A stretch of DNA of 64,000 nucleotides, from the NCBI RefSeq assembly GCF_900444995.1, contig NZ_UAPQ01000001.1, positions 558,001-622,000 on the forward strand, given 5' to 3'. Source of the stretch: Actinomyces bovis (lineage in GTDB: Bacteria; Actinomycetota; Actinomycetes; Actinomycetales; Actinomycetaceae). Of this stretch, positions 8,126 through 16,518 are shown in pieces. Numbering within the stretch: position 1 is the stretch's first letter; each line of letters begins with the position of its first letter. Under the pieces are notes generated by a model. The model ran no database searches and was not told the origin of the DNA. It saw only the letters and a list, made by a program, of their open reading frames with translations. The position numbers and the translations under genes were made by a program.

Positions 8126-9006
8126 GAGAACAGTCCTACGGTCTTGTCAACGGCCCCGGCGACGTCGTCGTCGGGTGGGAATAGGAGGGAGCGGCCGATC
8201 ACCAGCCCCCGAACATTGGGCAGGGCCAGAGCCTGAGCCCAGCTGCGGCGGGCGGCCTCCGCGTTGGCGCGCACGGCACCGCCCAGGATGAGGGTGGGCA
8301 AGGTAGAGGCCCCCACCACGCGCTCCATGTCAGCAACCGCCGGAATCTTCAGCCAGGTGTGGGCGCTGGTGCGCCCCAGTCCGGCAGCCACACAAATGGC
8401 GGTGATGACGGCGTCGGGATTGAGGTCGTTGACGACTTTGCCGTCCCAGCGGCGGGAGACGAAGGGCTCGATCATGGCGGTCAGGCCCTGCTGTGCCAGG
8501 GCGTCGACGGCGTGCGCGCAGGCCTCCATGGTGTCTGCGGTGCGGGGGTCGTCATAGCCCAGGCGCAGCAGCATTTTGCCGCCGTCCAGCCGGGCGGCAG
8601 CCAGGCCGTCGACGTCGTAGGCAGTCATGCGGTCATCTAGCTCAAAGCTGGCACCGGCCAGGCCACCTCGATTCATGGAGCCAAAGACCACTTTGCCGTC
8701 CAAGGCTCCCAGCAAGGTCAGGTCCTCAACTAGGTCGGCAGTGCCCAAGAAGCCGTTGACCCCGGGACGCGCCAGCGCGGTTACGCAGCGGCGCAACAAC
8801 TCTTCGCGAGAGCCCATGGCCACTGGGTCCCCGCCAGCGGCTAAGGCTCCGCGAGCACTGTGGTCGCAGGCGACCACCATGAGCCGGTCTAGCGCGGTTA
8901 TCGGCGGCCCGGCGGGCCGCTCTGCCAGTGCCTGGGCTACCCGCTCGGGCTCGTGGGCGCGGATCAGGCAGAGCTGTTCAATCAGGCTTGGTGCTGCAGC
9001 TGCCAT
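8122..9006 (-). CDS. Class I aldolase-like protein (Cgl0159 family), likely IolJ role
   Basis: A 294-residue (beta/alpha)8-barrel protein of the DeoC/LacD-like Cgl0159 family, found in actinobacterial inositol clusters. By position it should cleave 2-deoxy-5-keto-gluconate 6-phosphate to malonate semialdehyde and dihydroxyacetone phosphate. The stretches VVACDHSARG, KMLLRLGYDD and WLKIPAV supply the usual barrel residues, with a lysine on the WLKIP strand as candidate Schiff-base residue. The ATG at 9006 is preferred to an upstream in-frame start because AAGGA lies seven bases ahead. It overlaps the iolC stop by one base. The exact reaction is inferred from the operon. Confidence 0.8.
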   Translation of the reverse strand: MAAAAPSLIEQLCLIRAHEPERVAQALAERPAGPPITALDRLMVVACDHSARGALAAGGDPVAMGSREELLRRCVTALARPGVNGFLGTADLVEDLTLLGALDGKVVFGSMNRGGLAGASFELDDRMTAYDVDGLAAARLDGGKMLLRLGYDDPRTADTMEACAHAVDALAQQGLTAMIEPFVSRRWDGKVVNDLNPDAVITAICVAAGLGRTSAHTWLKIPAVADMERVVGASTLPTLILGGAVRANAEAARRSWAQALALPNVRGLVIGRSLLFPPDDDVAGAVDKTVGLFS

Positions 9007-9992
9007 CACAGGTCCTTGAGTCCAGGGGCGCACTGGTCACGGAATTTGCGCATCTCGGCCAGCAACTCTGGTTCGGCGGGCATGGCGGTGGAGCACTCTA
9101 GGCGGGAGGCGACGATCGCACCGGCGGTGGAGGCGGCGTAAATGGTCTTCTCCAGGGACCAGCCAGAGAGTAGGCCGTGGCAGATGGCGCCGCCGAAGGC
9201 ATCGCCAGCCCCTAGGCCGTTGAGGGTTTGGGCGGGGGTTACGGGCATGGCGATGCGTTCGGTACGGGTTTTGGCCAGCGTGCCTTCCATACCTTGTTTG
9301 ACGATCGCCAGCTCTACGCCCGCCTCTAGGAGGGCGTCGGCGGCCCGCTCCGGATCTGATTCTCCGACGGCGATGCGGCACTCCTCGCGGTTGCCGATAG
9401 CCACATTTACTTTGGGTAGGGCAGCACTGACTTGCCGGTGGGCCTCTGCCTCAGAGTCCCAGAAGTTAGCGCGATAATCCAGGTCCATCACCGTGTATTG
9501 CTGACGGGCGCGAGCGTCCAGGGCGGTGTGGTGGGCGGCGCGCGAAGGCTCTTTGCTCAAGCCAGTAGCCGAGGTCCAGAAGATGCGGGCGCTGCACACG
9601 GCGTCTAGGGGAAGGTCTGCGGCGGTGAGCTCCAGGTCGGGGGCGGAGGGTTCGCGGTAAAAATAGAGGGGGAATCGGTCTGGGGGGAAGATCTCGCAGA
9701 AGGTGACCGGAGTGGAAAACTCTGGCTTGGTGACCACGTAGTCGTCGTAGACGCCGAGCCGTCGCATCTCGGTGCGCACGAAGCGTCCAAAGGGGTCTTC
9801 TCCTACTCCGGTGACGACGGCGGCGCGGTGGCGATACCTGGCTGCGGCCACCGCCACATTGGTAGGGCTGCCCCCTAGGAACTTGCCGAAGGTCTCCACC
9901 AGTTCCAGTCCCACTCCGGTCTGGAGTGGGTACACGTCGATGCCGCAGCGTCCGATTGTCAGGACGTCCAGCTGTTGCCTGAAGTTGCTCAT
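9006..9992 (-). CDS. iolC: 5-dehydro-2-deoxygluconokinase
   Basis: A 328-residue PfkB-family sugar kinase that phosphorylates 2-deoxy-5-keto-gluconate with ATP. The glycine-rich start GRCGIDVYPLQ, the first PfkB signature GKFLGGSPTNVAVAAARY and the second signature LNGLGAGDAFGGAICHG, with the catalytic aspartate, are all present. The ATG at 9992 has GGAAGGG six bases upstream, so the longer frame starting at a GTG is not used. It is the first gene of the iolC-aldolase-iolB-iolD operon. It is divergent from gntR across a 271-bp intergenic region with one operator-like palindrome. Confidence 0.93.
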   Translation of the reverse strand: MSNFRQQLDVLTIGRCGIDVYPLQTGVGLELVETFGKFLGGSPTNVAVAAARYRHRAAVVTGVGEDPFGRFVRTEMRRLGVYDDYVVTKPEFSTPVTFCEIFPPDRFPLYFYREPSAPDLELTAADLPLDAVCSARIFWTSATGLSKEPSRAAHHTALDARARQQYTVMDLDYRANFWDSEAEAHRQVSAALPKVNVAIGNREECRIAVGESDPERAADALLEAGVELAIVKQGMEGTLAKTRTERIAMPVTPAQTLNGLGAGDAFGGAICHGLLSGWSLEKTIYAASTAGAIVASRLECSTAMPAEPELLAEMRKFRDQCAPGLKDL

Positions 9993-10110
9993 CTGTGTCC
10001 CTTCCACGTCTTTGGGGCGGGTGGTGTGCCTGGCAGCTGGCCGGGCGGCGACTTGGGCGTGGCCGCCCTCACAGGGAAAGCGTGCCCCAGGGTGCCGCCA
10101 GCGTCAACCA

Positions 10111-10122
10111 TTGTCCGAACAT
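10111..10122. promoter_or_regulatory. iol-type operator in the iolC-gntR intergenic region
   Basis: TTGTCCGAACAT lies in the 271-bp gap between the divergent iolC and gntR genes. On the iolC strand a TTGACG hexamer (10102-10107) follows it closely, as TTGACA follows the site upstream of the transaldolase gene. It resembles the IolR box of Corynebacterium glutamicum as I remember it (KGWCHTRACA). I see no strong -10. Confidence 0.5.
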
Positions 10123-10263
10123 AATCGCGATTTGCTTGCTACGACTCCGGGCGTTCTGTCGAACCGACCTCGCCAAGAATCCCCCATACGTCTTACCTTC
10201 TGACCCCGCCAAAGTGGGCCAAGCCACCTATGATGTGAAAGAAGCACGAGTAGGAGCCGCGTC

Positions 10264-11046
10264 ATGTCAAGCACCTCCCCCGCCCCACAGGGCCACCCTG
10301 AGGAGTTAGACCCATTCCAGCCTGAGGTGACTATCGACCGCAGCTCCCCCACTCCCCTGCATCAACAGATCTCCGAGCCTCTGGCACAACTCATCTTGGA
10401 TGGCACACTCCAGCCCGGCACGCGCATGGAGGACGAGGTGTCCATGGCGCGGCGCCTGCAGGTGTCTCGCCCCACCACTCGCCAGGCCTTGCAGTCCTTG
10501 GCAGACCGCGGTCTGGTATCCCGGCGTCGTGGGGCTGGCACAGTGGTGACTTCCCCCCACGTACACCGGCCAATGCAACTATCCAGTTTGCTCTCCGATC
10601 TGACCACTGCGGGCCACCAGGTGGCCACCCAGATCCTCACTTATGAGCAGCGCCCCGCTTCACCGGAAGAAGCAGAGCAGTTGGAGACCACGCCCAGTGA
10701 GGCCATCGTGGTGCTTGAGCGCCTGCGCCTAGCTGATGGCGAGCCGATTGCCTTGATGCGCAACCTCCTGCCAGCCGACCTAGCCCCCACCGAGGCTGAG
10801 TTGGCGCAGAAGGGTCTATATGAACTGCTGCGCGAACGGGGCACGGTGCCGCAGACCGCCAAGCAGGTCATTGGCGCTCGGAATGCCACTAAGAAGGAGG
10901 CCGAGGCACTGGCCGATCATCGCCGGGCCGCTCTGCTAACCGCTCAGCGCACTTCTTACGACGCCGCTGGCAGGGTGATCGAGTTCGGCTCCCATATCTA
11001 CCGGGCCTCGCGCTACTCCTTTGAGACCACCCTCTTTGCTGTCTGA
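10264..11046 (+). CDS. GntR-family (HutC/UTRA) transcriptional regulator of the iol genes
   Basis: A 260-residue regulator. The N-terminal winged helix (residues 30-100) contains LHQQISEPLAQLILDGTLQPG and SRPTTRQALQSLADRGLVSRR split over the helix-turn-helix. The C-terminal UTRA effector domain (110-260) ends in the typical SHIYRASRYSFE segment. Regulators of this type (IolR) repress inositol genes until a pathway intermediate binds. Divergent transcription from iolC and the four nearby TTGTCnnnACA(A/T) sites support the same role here. GAGTAGGAG about ten bases ahead may be its ribosome binding site. Confidence 0.85.
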   Translation: MSSTSPAPQGHPEELDPFQPEVTIDRSSPTPLHQQISEPLAQLILDGTLQPGTRMEDEVSMARRLQVSRPTTRQALQSLADRGLVSRRRGAGTVVTSPHVHRPMQLSSLLSDLTTAGHQVATQILTYEQRPASPEEAEQLETTPSEAIVVLERLRLADGEPIALMRNLLPADLAPTEAELAQKGLYELLRERGTVPQTAKQVIGARNATKKEAEALADHRRAALLTAQRTSYDAAGRVIEFGSHIYRASRYSFETTLFAV

Positions 11047-11139
11047 GCTAAGACCTATGCGGATAAGGGCTGTTGAGGCAACATACTCATTGGAAGCACC
11101 TTATGGGGCAGGGTCCTCAGATTTAGTTGGGAGGTCGTG

Positions 11140-11652
11140 ATGGATGGTGCTCCAGAGACCAGGAGCCGAGTTCCACAGGAGGGCTTAGTTCTGTTAGGTC
11201 GCGATGGTGAAGACTTGCGAGAATGGGCTATTGAGCTGTTAACACCGATTGACCAGGATCGCCTTAGTAGGGATCTGCTGGAGCAGGGACTGCCACCCCA
11301 GGAAGTGGCGCTACGTGTCGGCACCGAGCTGCGGTTTGTGCTTGGGGTCCAGCAACACCTGGAGAGCGGCGAGGAGATCCGTCCAGTGACGGCTAAAGAA
11401 CTGGGTTGGCGGCGCGCCGCAGGTCAGATAAGCACCGAGGAAATGATGGAGCGGCTGCGGTCCTGGCCCTACACCTTTGGGCAGGTGCGTGGCTATGACG
11501 GTTACGAGAGTGGCAGTTGGGACGATATCGAGAGTCTCCGTTTCGACAGATTCATCTCAGCAGAGGAGTACGACGAGCTTTACGAGGTTGCCGAGACCCT
11601 GCCCACCCTTACAGACGAACCTTATGACAGCCCTGAACTCTGGGCACCCTAA
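11140..11652 (+). CDS. Probable antitoxin of a zeta-toxin pair
   Basis: A 170-residue acidic protein with no family that I can name. It contains an ALRVGTELRFVLGVQQHL helix region and an acidic C-terminus, DDIESLRFDRFISAEEYDEL. The start ATG at 11140 follows GGGAGG by five bases. It lies directly upstream of a zeta-type kinase on the same strand, separated by 16 bases. That arrangement is usual for toxin-antitoxin pairs, so an antitoxin role is inferred from position and charge only. It interrupts the iol locus between gntR and the transaldolase gene. Confidence 0.6.
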   Translation: MDGAPETRSRVPQEGLVLLGRDGEDLREWAIELLTPIDQDRLSRDLLEQGLPPQEVALRVGTELRFVLGVQQHLESGEEIRPVTAKELGWRRAAGQISTEEMMERLRSWPYTFGQVRGYDGYESGSWDDIESLRFDRFISAEEYDELYEVAETLPTLTDEPYDSPELWAP

Positions 11653-11668
11653 CCCTGCCAACCTCGGG

Positions 11669-12820
11669 ATGCCTGATCCAAGCAAAGATGAACGGGTGCT
11701 CAGGCGCACCGGGGAGCAAGTGTCTAAGACGGTCCATCGTCTGTCAGAAAGCTGTTGTCTGCCACGGCGGCCTGAACACCGGACTTTCTGGTACGACCTG
11801 CAGGAAGCGGTACGGGCCGCTTACTTGGCGCGGGCTAAGGCTAGTGGCTCACGGTATGGACGGGCGATCATTATGGCCGGGGCACCAGGGGCTGGTAAGT
11901 CACGAGCGGTCGAGCTCGCTGGGCAAGCGCTTGGCAGGCAAAAAGCTGAGCGCCTGGGTCTGGACGAACATGGTTTCACCACCGTAGATGCTGACGATAT
12001 CAAGCAGGTGCTGCTGGGACACCGAGTTGCAGGGCTTGAGGTAGACCCGATGCTGTTGGAGCAGGCTGGAGCACACTGGGACAGGTTGGTAAAAACACAA
12101 ACCCCTGGCGTCCTAGCCGACGGAAAACCCTTGGCTCGAGGAGAGCTGGCGACCTTGGTCCACCAGATGTCAACCAACACCGCCGACCTGGTACGGATCG
12201 ACCTAATTGAGCGCAAGTTTGACATCAAGATCGAGGGGACCTTGCAGTGGATGGATTCCCCAACCTGGGGTCAGGGGCCGCGCCTATTGCGCGAGCTTGA
12301 GGCTGCCCGGTATGGGCAGGTGGTAGTCGTGGCCGCTGACACGCCACGAGAGGCGTGTGAGCAGGGAGCTTTTCAGAGATGGGCGAGGCCGCGTTCTGTC
12401 GGGGACTCCAGAGCTCGATTCACGCCCCGAAACGCGGTGGCGAGCATGTTTCAAGAGACCCAAGATGGTGAGGTATGCCGGTGCACGCAGAATGCCCGCA
12501 TCACCCACAAGCTCGCTGCACACACAAAGAGCTTCACGCAGGCTGACCTCTTGGTGGTACACCGGATACAGGGCCCACACACCCTGGTGGAACACGTGGA
12601 CAGGAACGGAAACACGCGCACATACCGGAGCCCAGACTTATCTGACCTGTCCCAGCAAAAATCCCCACGGCAAGCGCCCCAACTGGACCCGGAGCAGCCC
12701 AAGACGCTCTCATCCCAGCAAGTGCTGAGTTCTATCAAAGACATGGCGGCAACCCACCACGCGGCAGCTCGCCGACCGCAATACGGAAGGCCTCGCACCC
12801 ACTCTGCCCCCGGACGCTGA
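11669..12820 (+). CDS. Zeta-toxin family kinase
   Basis: A 383-residue P-loop protein. The Walker A motif MAGAPGAGKS is at residues 69-78, followed by the HGFTTVDADDIKQVLLGH segment typical of zeta toxins and a putative substrate-binding IKIEGTLQWM. Zeta toxins phosphorylate UDP-N-acetylglucosamine and block cell-wall synthesis. The Lys/Pro/Gln-rich last 70 residues look disordered. The start is uncertain: neither the ATG at 11669 nor one at 11624, which would overlap the antitoxin gene, has a good ribosome binding site. Toxicity is not shown by sequence alone. Confidence 0.78.
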   Translation: MPDPSKDERVLRRTGEQVSKTVHRLSESCCLPRRPEHRTFWYDLQEAVRAAYLARAKASGSRYGRAIIMAGAPGAGKSRAVELAGQALGRQKAERLGLDEHGFTTVDADDIKQVLLGHRVAGLEVDPMLLEQAGAHWDRLVKTQTPGVLADGKPLARGELATLVHQMSTNTADLVRIDLIERKFDIKIEGTLQWMDSPTWGQGPRLLRELEAARYGQVVVVAADTPREACEQGAFQRWARPRSVGDSRARFTPRNAVASMFQETQDGEVCRCTQNARITHKLAAHTKSFTQADLLVVHRIQGPHTLVEHVDRNGNTRTYRSPDLSDLSQQKSPRQAPQLDPEQPKTLSSQQVLSSIKDMAATHHAAARRPQYGRPRTHSAPGR

Positions 12821-12860
12821 GTCCCTAACAAAGCCTGACACCACCACAAGCAAATAGACT

Positions 12861-12905
12861 TTGTCCAGACAATTAGTTGACAGGGGCGGGTGCTGCGGAT
12901 TCAAT
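12861..12905 (+). promoter_or_regulatory. Promoter and iol-type operator for the transaldolase-iolG operon
   Basis: The palindrome TTGTCCAGACAA (12861-12872) is followed by a -35 TTGACA (12877-12882), a 17-bp spacer and a -10-like TTCAAT (12900-12905). This is the best promoter in the iol locus and lies about 60 bp ahead of the next start. The operator sits just upstream of the -35 rather than inside the promoter. Confidence 0.6.
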
Positions 12906-12964
12906 TGAGACCAGGACCGGGCGGCAACGAGGCCAACCGGATGACCTGACTCAGGAGCACGCTG

Positions 12965-14041
12965 ATGAGCATTGAGTACACCCCCGGCCCCCTACTAGAG
13001 GCCTCCCGCACCACGCCGACAGCCCTGTGGAACGACTCCGCGGACCCAGACGAGCTGCGCCAGTCCATCTCCTACGGCGGCGTAGGCGCCACTTGCAACC
13101 CCGCCATCGCCTTCACCTGCATCAACCAGAAGAAGGAGCGCTGGCTGCCGCGCATCGCAGAGCTCGCTGAGGAGATGCCGGAGGCCACCGAATCGGAGAT
13201 CGGCTGGCAGGTGGTACGCGAGCTCTCAATTGAGGGCGCCAAGCTATACGAAGACATTTTCGCGGAGCACCAGGGCCGCAACGGCCGCCTCTCAGTGCAG
13301 ACTGACCCGCGCCTAGCCCGCAGCGCCAAGGCCCTGGCCGACCAGGCCGAGGAGTTCTCCAAGCTGGCCCCGAATATCGTCGTCAAGATCCCCGCCACCA
13401 AGACCGGCATCGCCGCCATTGAAGACGCCACCTACCGGGGTGTATCAGTCAACGTAACCGTCTCCTTCACCGTCTCTCAGGTGCTCGCCGCCGGTGAGGC
13501 CATTGAGCGGGGACTCAAGCGCCGCGAAGCAGAAGGCCAGGACATTTCCACCATGGGCCCGGTCATCACCCTCATGGGTGGCCGCCTGGACGACTGGATC
13601 AAGATCGTGGCCAAGCGGGACAACCTGTTCCTGGACCCAGGCCACCTGGAGTGGGCGGGTGTGGCCGCCATGAAGCGCGCCTACCAGGAGCTCCAGGCCC
13701 GGGGTATCCGCGCCCGCCTGCTGTCTGCAGCATTCCGCAATGTCATGCACTGGTCTGAGCTAGTTGGTGGCGACCTAGTGGTCTCCCCACCCTTCAAGTG
13801 GCAAAAGCTCATCAATGACTCTGACTACAAGGTGGTCCCCAAGATCGACGTGCCCGTAGCCCCTGAGATCATGCAGACCCTCGAATCCATCCCCGAGTTC
13901 CGCCGCGCCTACGAGCCCGGGGGCCTGAGCGTGGAGGACTTCGACACCTTTGGTGCCACCGTGCGCACCCTGCGGGGCTTCCTCCAGGCCGACGCCGACC
14001 TGGACGCCCTGGTACGCGACGTCATCATGCCCCAGCCCTGA
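12965..14041 (+). CDS. Transaldolase-family protein of the inositol locus
   Basis: A 358-residue transaldolase-like barrel. It has GGVGATCNPAIAF near the N-terminus, LSVQTDPRLA, and IVVKIPATKTGIAAIE with the Schiff-base lysine position, followed by VNVTVSFTVSQVLAAGEAIE and the RLDDW stretch. Relatives occur in actinobacterial inositol and sugar-acid clusters and are distinct from the pentose-phosphate Tal. Its substrate cannot be read from the sequence. CAGGAG about eight bases ahead supports the ATG. It is followed after 30 bp by iolG in the same orientation and shares the upstream operator. Confidence 0.78.
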   Translation: MSIEYTPGPLLEASRTTPTALWNDSADPDELRQSISYGGVGATCNPAIAFTCINQKKERWLPRIAELAEEMPEATESEIGWQVVRELSIEGAKLYEDIFAEHQGRNGRLSVQTDPRLARSAKALADQAEEFSKLAPNIVVKIPATKTGIAAIEDATYRGVSVNVTVSFTVSQVLAAGEAIERGLKRREAEGQDISTMGPVITLMGGRLDDWIKIVAKRDNLFLDPGHLEWAGVAAMKRAYQELQARGIRARLLSAAFRNVMHWSELVGGDLVVSPPFKWQKLINDSDYKVVPKIDVPVAPEIMQTLESIPEFRRAYEPGGLSVEDFDTFGATVRTLRGFLQADADLDALVRDVIMPQP

Positions 14042-14071
14042 GCGCCCCACCCACAGACAGGAATCCAAGCA

Positions 14072-15061
14072 ATGCTCAACATCGCCATCATCGGCGCCGG
14101 CCGCATCGGCCAGGTACACGCCAAAACCGTAGCTGCCCACCCGGGCGCCAAGCTCACGCTCGTCTGCGACCCCATGGGCGACGCCGCTCAGACCCTCGCC
14201 AGCCAGTACGGCGCCCGCGCCTGCAAGGACGCGGAGGAGGTATTTGCTGACGCACAGGTGGACGCCGTCGTCGTCGGCTCACCCACACCATTGCACATCC
14301 CCCACCTGCTAGCTGCTGCCAAAGCTGGCAAAGCCGTGCTGTGTGAGAAGCCCATCGCCTTGGATATGCAGGATGTCCAAGCCGCCCAAGCTGAGCTGGA
14401 TGCCGTGACCACCCCGGTCATGTTCGGCTTCAACCGGCGCTTTGACCCCTCTTTCAACGCGGTGCACGCCGCCATGAAAGCAGGCAAAATCGGCCAGCTT
14501 GAGCAGTTGACAATCATCTCCCGGGACCCGGCGGCTCCGCCCGTGGAGTATGTGAAGGTCTCTGGCGGCATTTTCCGCGATATGACTATCCACGACTTTG
14601 ACATGGCCCGCTTCTTCCTGGGGGATGTCACTGAGGTGCACTCCGTCGGCCAGAACCTGGACCCCGCCATCAAGGAGGCCGGTGACTTCGACGCCGCCGT
14701 CGTCACCCTGCGTGCGGCCAGCGGTGCAGTGGCCACGATTATCAACAACCGCCACTGCGCCTCCGGCTACGACCAGCGCCTAGAGGCCTCCGGCTCCGAG
14801 GGCACCCTATTCGCAGAGAACATTCGGGCCACCACAGTGCGCCTATCCAATGCGGAGGTCACAGACGCCCAGGAACCCTACCTGGACTTCTTCCTGGAGC
14901 GTTACGCGGAGGCCTACCGGCTGGAACTGTCTGCTTTCATTGAGGCCGTGGAGCAGGGCCAGCCCACGCCAACCACGATGACGGACGCAATCGCTGCCCT
15001 TGCTCTGGCGGAAGCTGCCACCGAGTCGGCCCACACCGGCCAACCGGTCAAGCTCGGCTGA
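14072..15061 (+). CDS. iolG: Inositol 2-dehydrogenase
   Basis: A 329-residue Gfo/Idh/MocA dehydrogenase. It oxidises myo-inositol to scyllo-inosose with NAD, the entry step of the pathway. The Rossmann motif IGAGRIGQVHAKT, the catalytic EKP lysine (VLCEKPIALD), and GGIFRDMTIHDFDMARF, which holds the catalytic Asp/His pair, are all visible. CAGGAA lies upstream of the ATG at about eight bases. It is the second gene of the operon that starts with the transaldolase-like gene and ends at the hairpin at 15086-15127. Confidence 0.92.
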   Translation: MLNIAIIGAGRIGQVHAKTVAAHPGAKLTLVCDPMGDAAQTLASQYGARACKDAEEVFADAQVDAVVVGSPTPLHIPHLLAAAKAGKAVLCEKPIALDMQDVQAAQAELDAVTTPVMFGFNRRFDPSFNAVHAAMKAGKIGQLEQLTIISRDPAAPPVEYVKVSGGIFRDMTIHDFDMARFFLGDVTEVHSVGQNLDPAIKEAGDFDAAVVTLRAASGAVATIINNRHCASGYDQRLEASGSEGTLFAENIRATTVRLSNAEVTDAQEPYLDFFLERYAEAYRLELSAFIEAVEQGQPTPTTMTDAIAALALAEAATESAHTGQPVKLG

Positions 15062-15085
15062 GTTGCAGCGCCAGCCCTGGTCATA

Positions 15086-15127
15086 GCGGAGGGCCTGAGC
15101 ACCCGCCGGGGCGCTCAGGCCCTCCGC
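15086..15127 (+). terminator. Hairpin after iolG
   Basis: A perfect 15-bp stem (GCGGAGGGCCTGAGC with its complement) closes on a 12-base loop, 25 bp after the iolG stop. No T-run follows, which is common in high-G+C genomes. It should end the transaldolase-iolG transcript. Confidence 0.65.
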
Positions 15128-15204
15128 CAATAGGCCCTCGGCGCATCGGCTGGTCCTGCTCAGGTTGAACCGCTTTAGCATCCTCCCCCAGTTAGTCTGT
15201 AAAA

Positions 15205-16320
15205 ATGTCGTCCTTACAGCACTCCGCTGACGAGCGACCCACCTCACGGCCCAACGCCCCAAGCGCACTGCCTTCCACGCAGAGCCCGGAGCAAACAAGA
15301 CGGGCCTCCGTACCTGGCCGCGTCAGGATGGTGGATGTAGCCCGTCGCGCTGGCGTCTCCCGGGCACTGGTCTCACTGGTCATGCGCGGCAAGCCGGGCG
15401 CCTCACCTGCTAACCGGGCCAAAGTCTTCGCGGCCGCCACCGAACTCGGTTACACCCCGGACCTAAACGCCCGGCGTCTGCGGGCGGGCACGGAGGGGCT
15501 GGTGGGCGTGGTCTTTGATGGGCACGACCCCTTCACCGCCCAGGTGCTGGAGACCGCCCATGAGGCGGTAGTGTCCCGCGGCCACGACTTGGTGCTGACT
15601 ATGAGTTCACCCATGGTGCCGCTGGCTCGCGCTCTGCGCACCCTTGAGGATCAACGCGTCAGCTCAGTCTTCCTGATCTCCTCTGCTCCGGTGGATGCCT
15701 CGGCGGCAGCCCTGCTGACGCGCATGCCTGCCGCCTTTATCGGTGCCTACGCACCCTATATGGCAGAAAACATCGCCTCCTCTGTGCACACTGACGACGC
15801 CGCTGGCATGCGCAGCTTGGTGGCCCACCTGGCGGCACTGGGCCACCAGCGGATCGCCGTGATGCGGGTGGCAGGGCGCCGCAGTGGCGAGGTGCGAGCC
15901 AAAGCCACGCTTGCAGCCGCTGCCGCCTGCAAAATCGACGCCGTGGAGTTGGAGGTCGGCAGCTATGACGGATTGGCGGGCGTACAGGCCGCCCACGCCT
16001 TCCTGAAACTGCCTCAGCGCCCCACTGTGCTGCTCGCGGCCAATGACTCCTGTGCCCTGGCGGCCACGCATGTGCTACGTTCAGCGGGACTGCGTGTGCC
16101 GGAGGAGGTCTCCGTTACAGGCTTTGACGACGCTGGCAGCGGCGGCAGCTCCACCGGTGAGGCCCTGGGACTAACGACTGTGCGGCAGAACGTGCCTGCC
16201 CTGGTTGAGCAAGGCTTGGAACTGGTCTCGCAGGTGGCTGGCGGGCGCGCACCCCATAGGCACGTAATGCTTGAGCCCACTTTGGTAATCCGCTCCTCCA
16301 CGATGGCTCCAGCAGCCTGA
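15205..16320 (+). CDS. LacI-family transcriptional regulator
   Basis: A 371-residue regulator with a 40-residue Pro/Ser-rich lead and a LacI helix-turn-helix at residues 42-62 (VDVARRAGVSRALVSLVM). A periplasmic-binding-protein-like effector domain follows, with the usual VTGFDD stretch near the C-terminus. It lies just after the inositol operon and could respond to a sugar or cyclitol, as a second regulator besides the GntR protein. The effector is unknown. The start at 15205 lacks a clear ribosome binding site, and internal starts nearer the helix-turn-helix are possible. Confidence 0.8.
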   Translation: MSSLQHSADERPTSRPNAPSALPSTQSPEQTRRASVPGRVRMVDVARRAGVSRALVSLVMRGKPGASPANRAKVFAAATELGYTPDLNARRLRAGTEGLVGVVFDGHDPFTAQVLETAHEAVVSRGHDLVLTMSSPMVPLARALRTLEDQRVSSVFLISSAPVDASAAALLTRMPAAFIGAYAPYMAENIASSVHTDDAAGMRSLVAHLAALGHQRIAVMRVAGRRSGEVRAKATLAAAAACKIDAVELEVGSYDGLAGVQAAHAFLKLPQRPTVLLAANDSCALAATHVLRSAGLRVPEEVSVTGFDDAGSGGSSTGEALGLTTVRQNVPALVEQGLELVSQVAGGRAPHRHVMLEPTLVIRSSTMAPAA

Positions 16321-16518
16321 GCCACCGGGCAGCAAGCCGCCACAGGTGCCCTCCGAGCATCCCCTCAAGGCAGCTAGATGTGCGTGTTGCCACAGGGTCA
16401 ATGTCTCAAGACGTAGGTCCCATTGCCTTTGCGGGGGCAGACTTGGCATGCGGACCGCCGGAGGATCCCGGCACCCGCACTGCCGCCTAAACCGGAAGCC
16501 AAAAGAAGGAAGCACACT

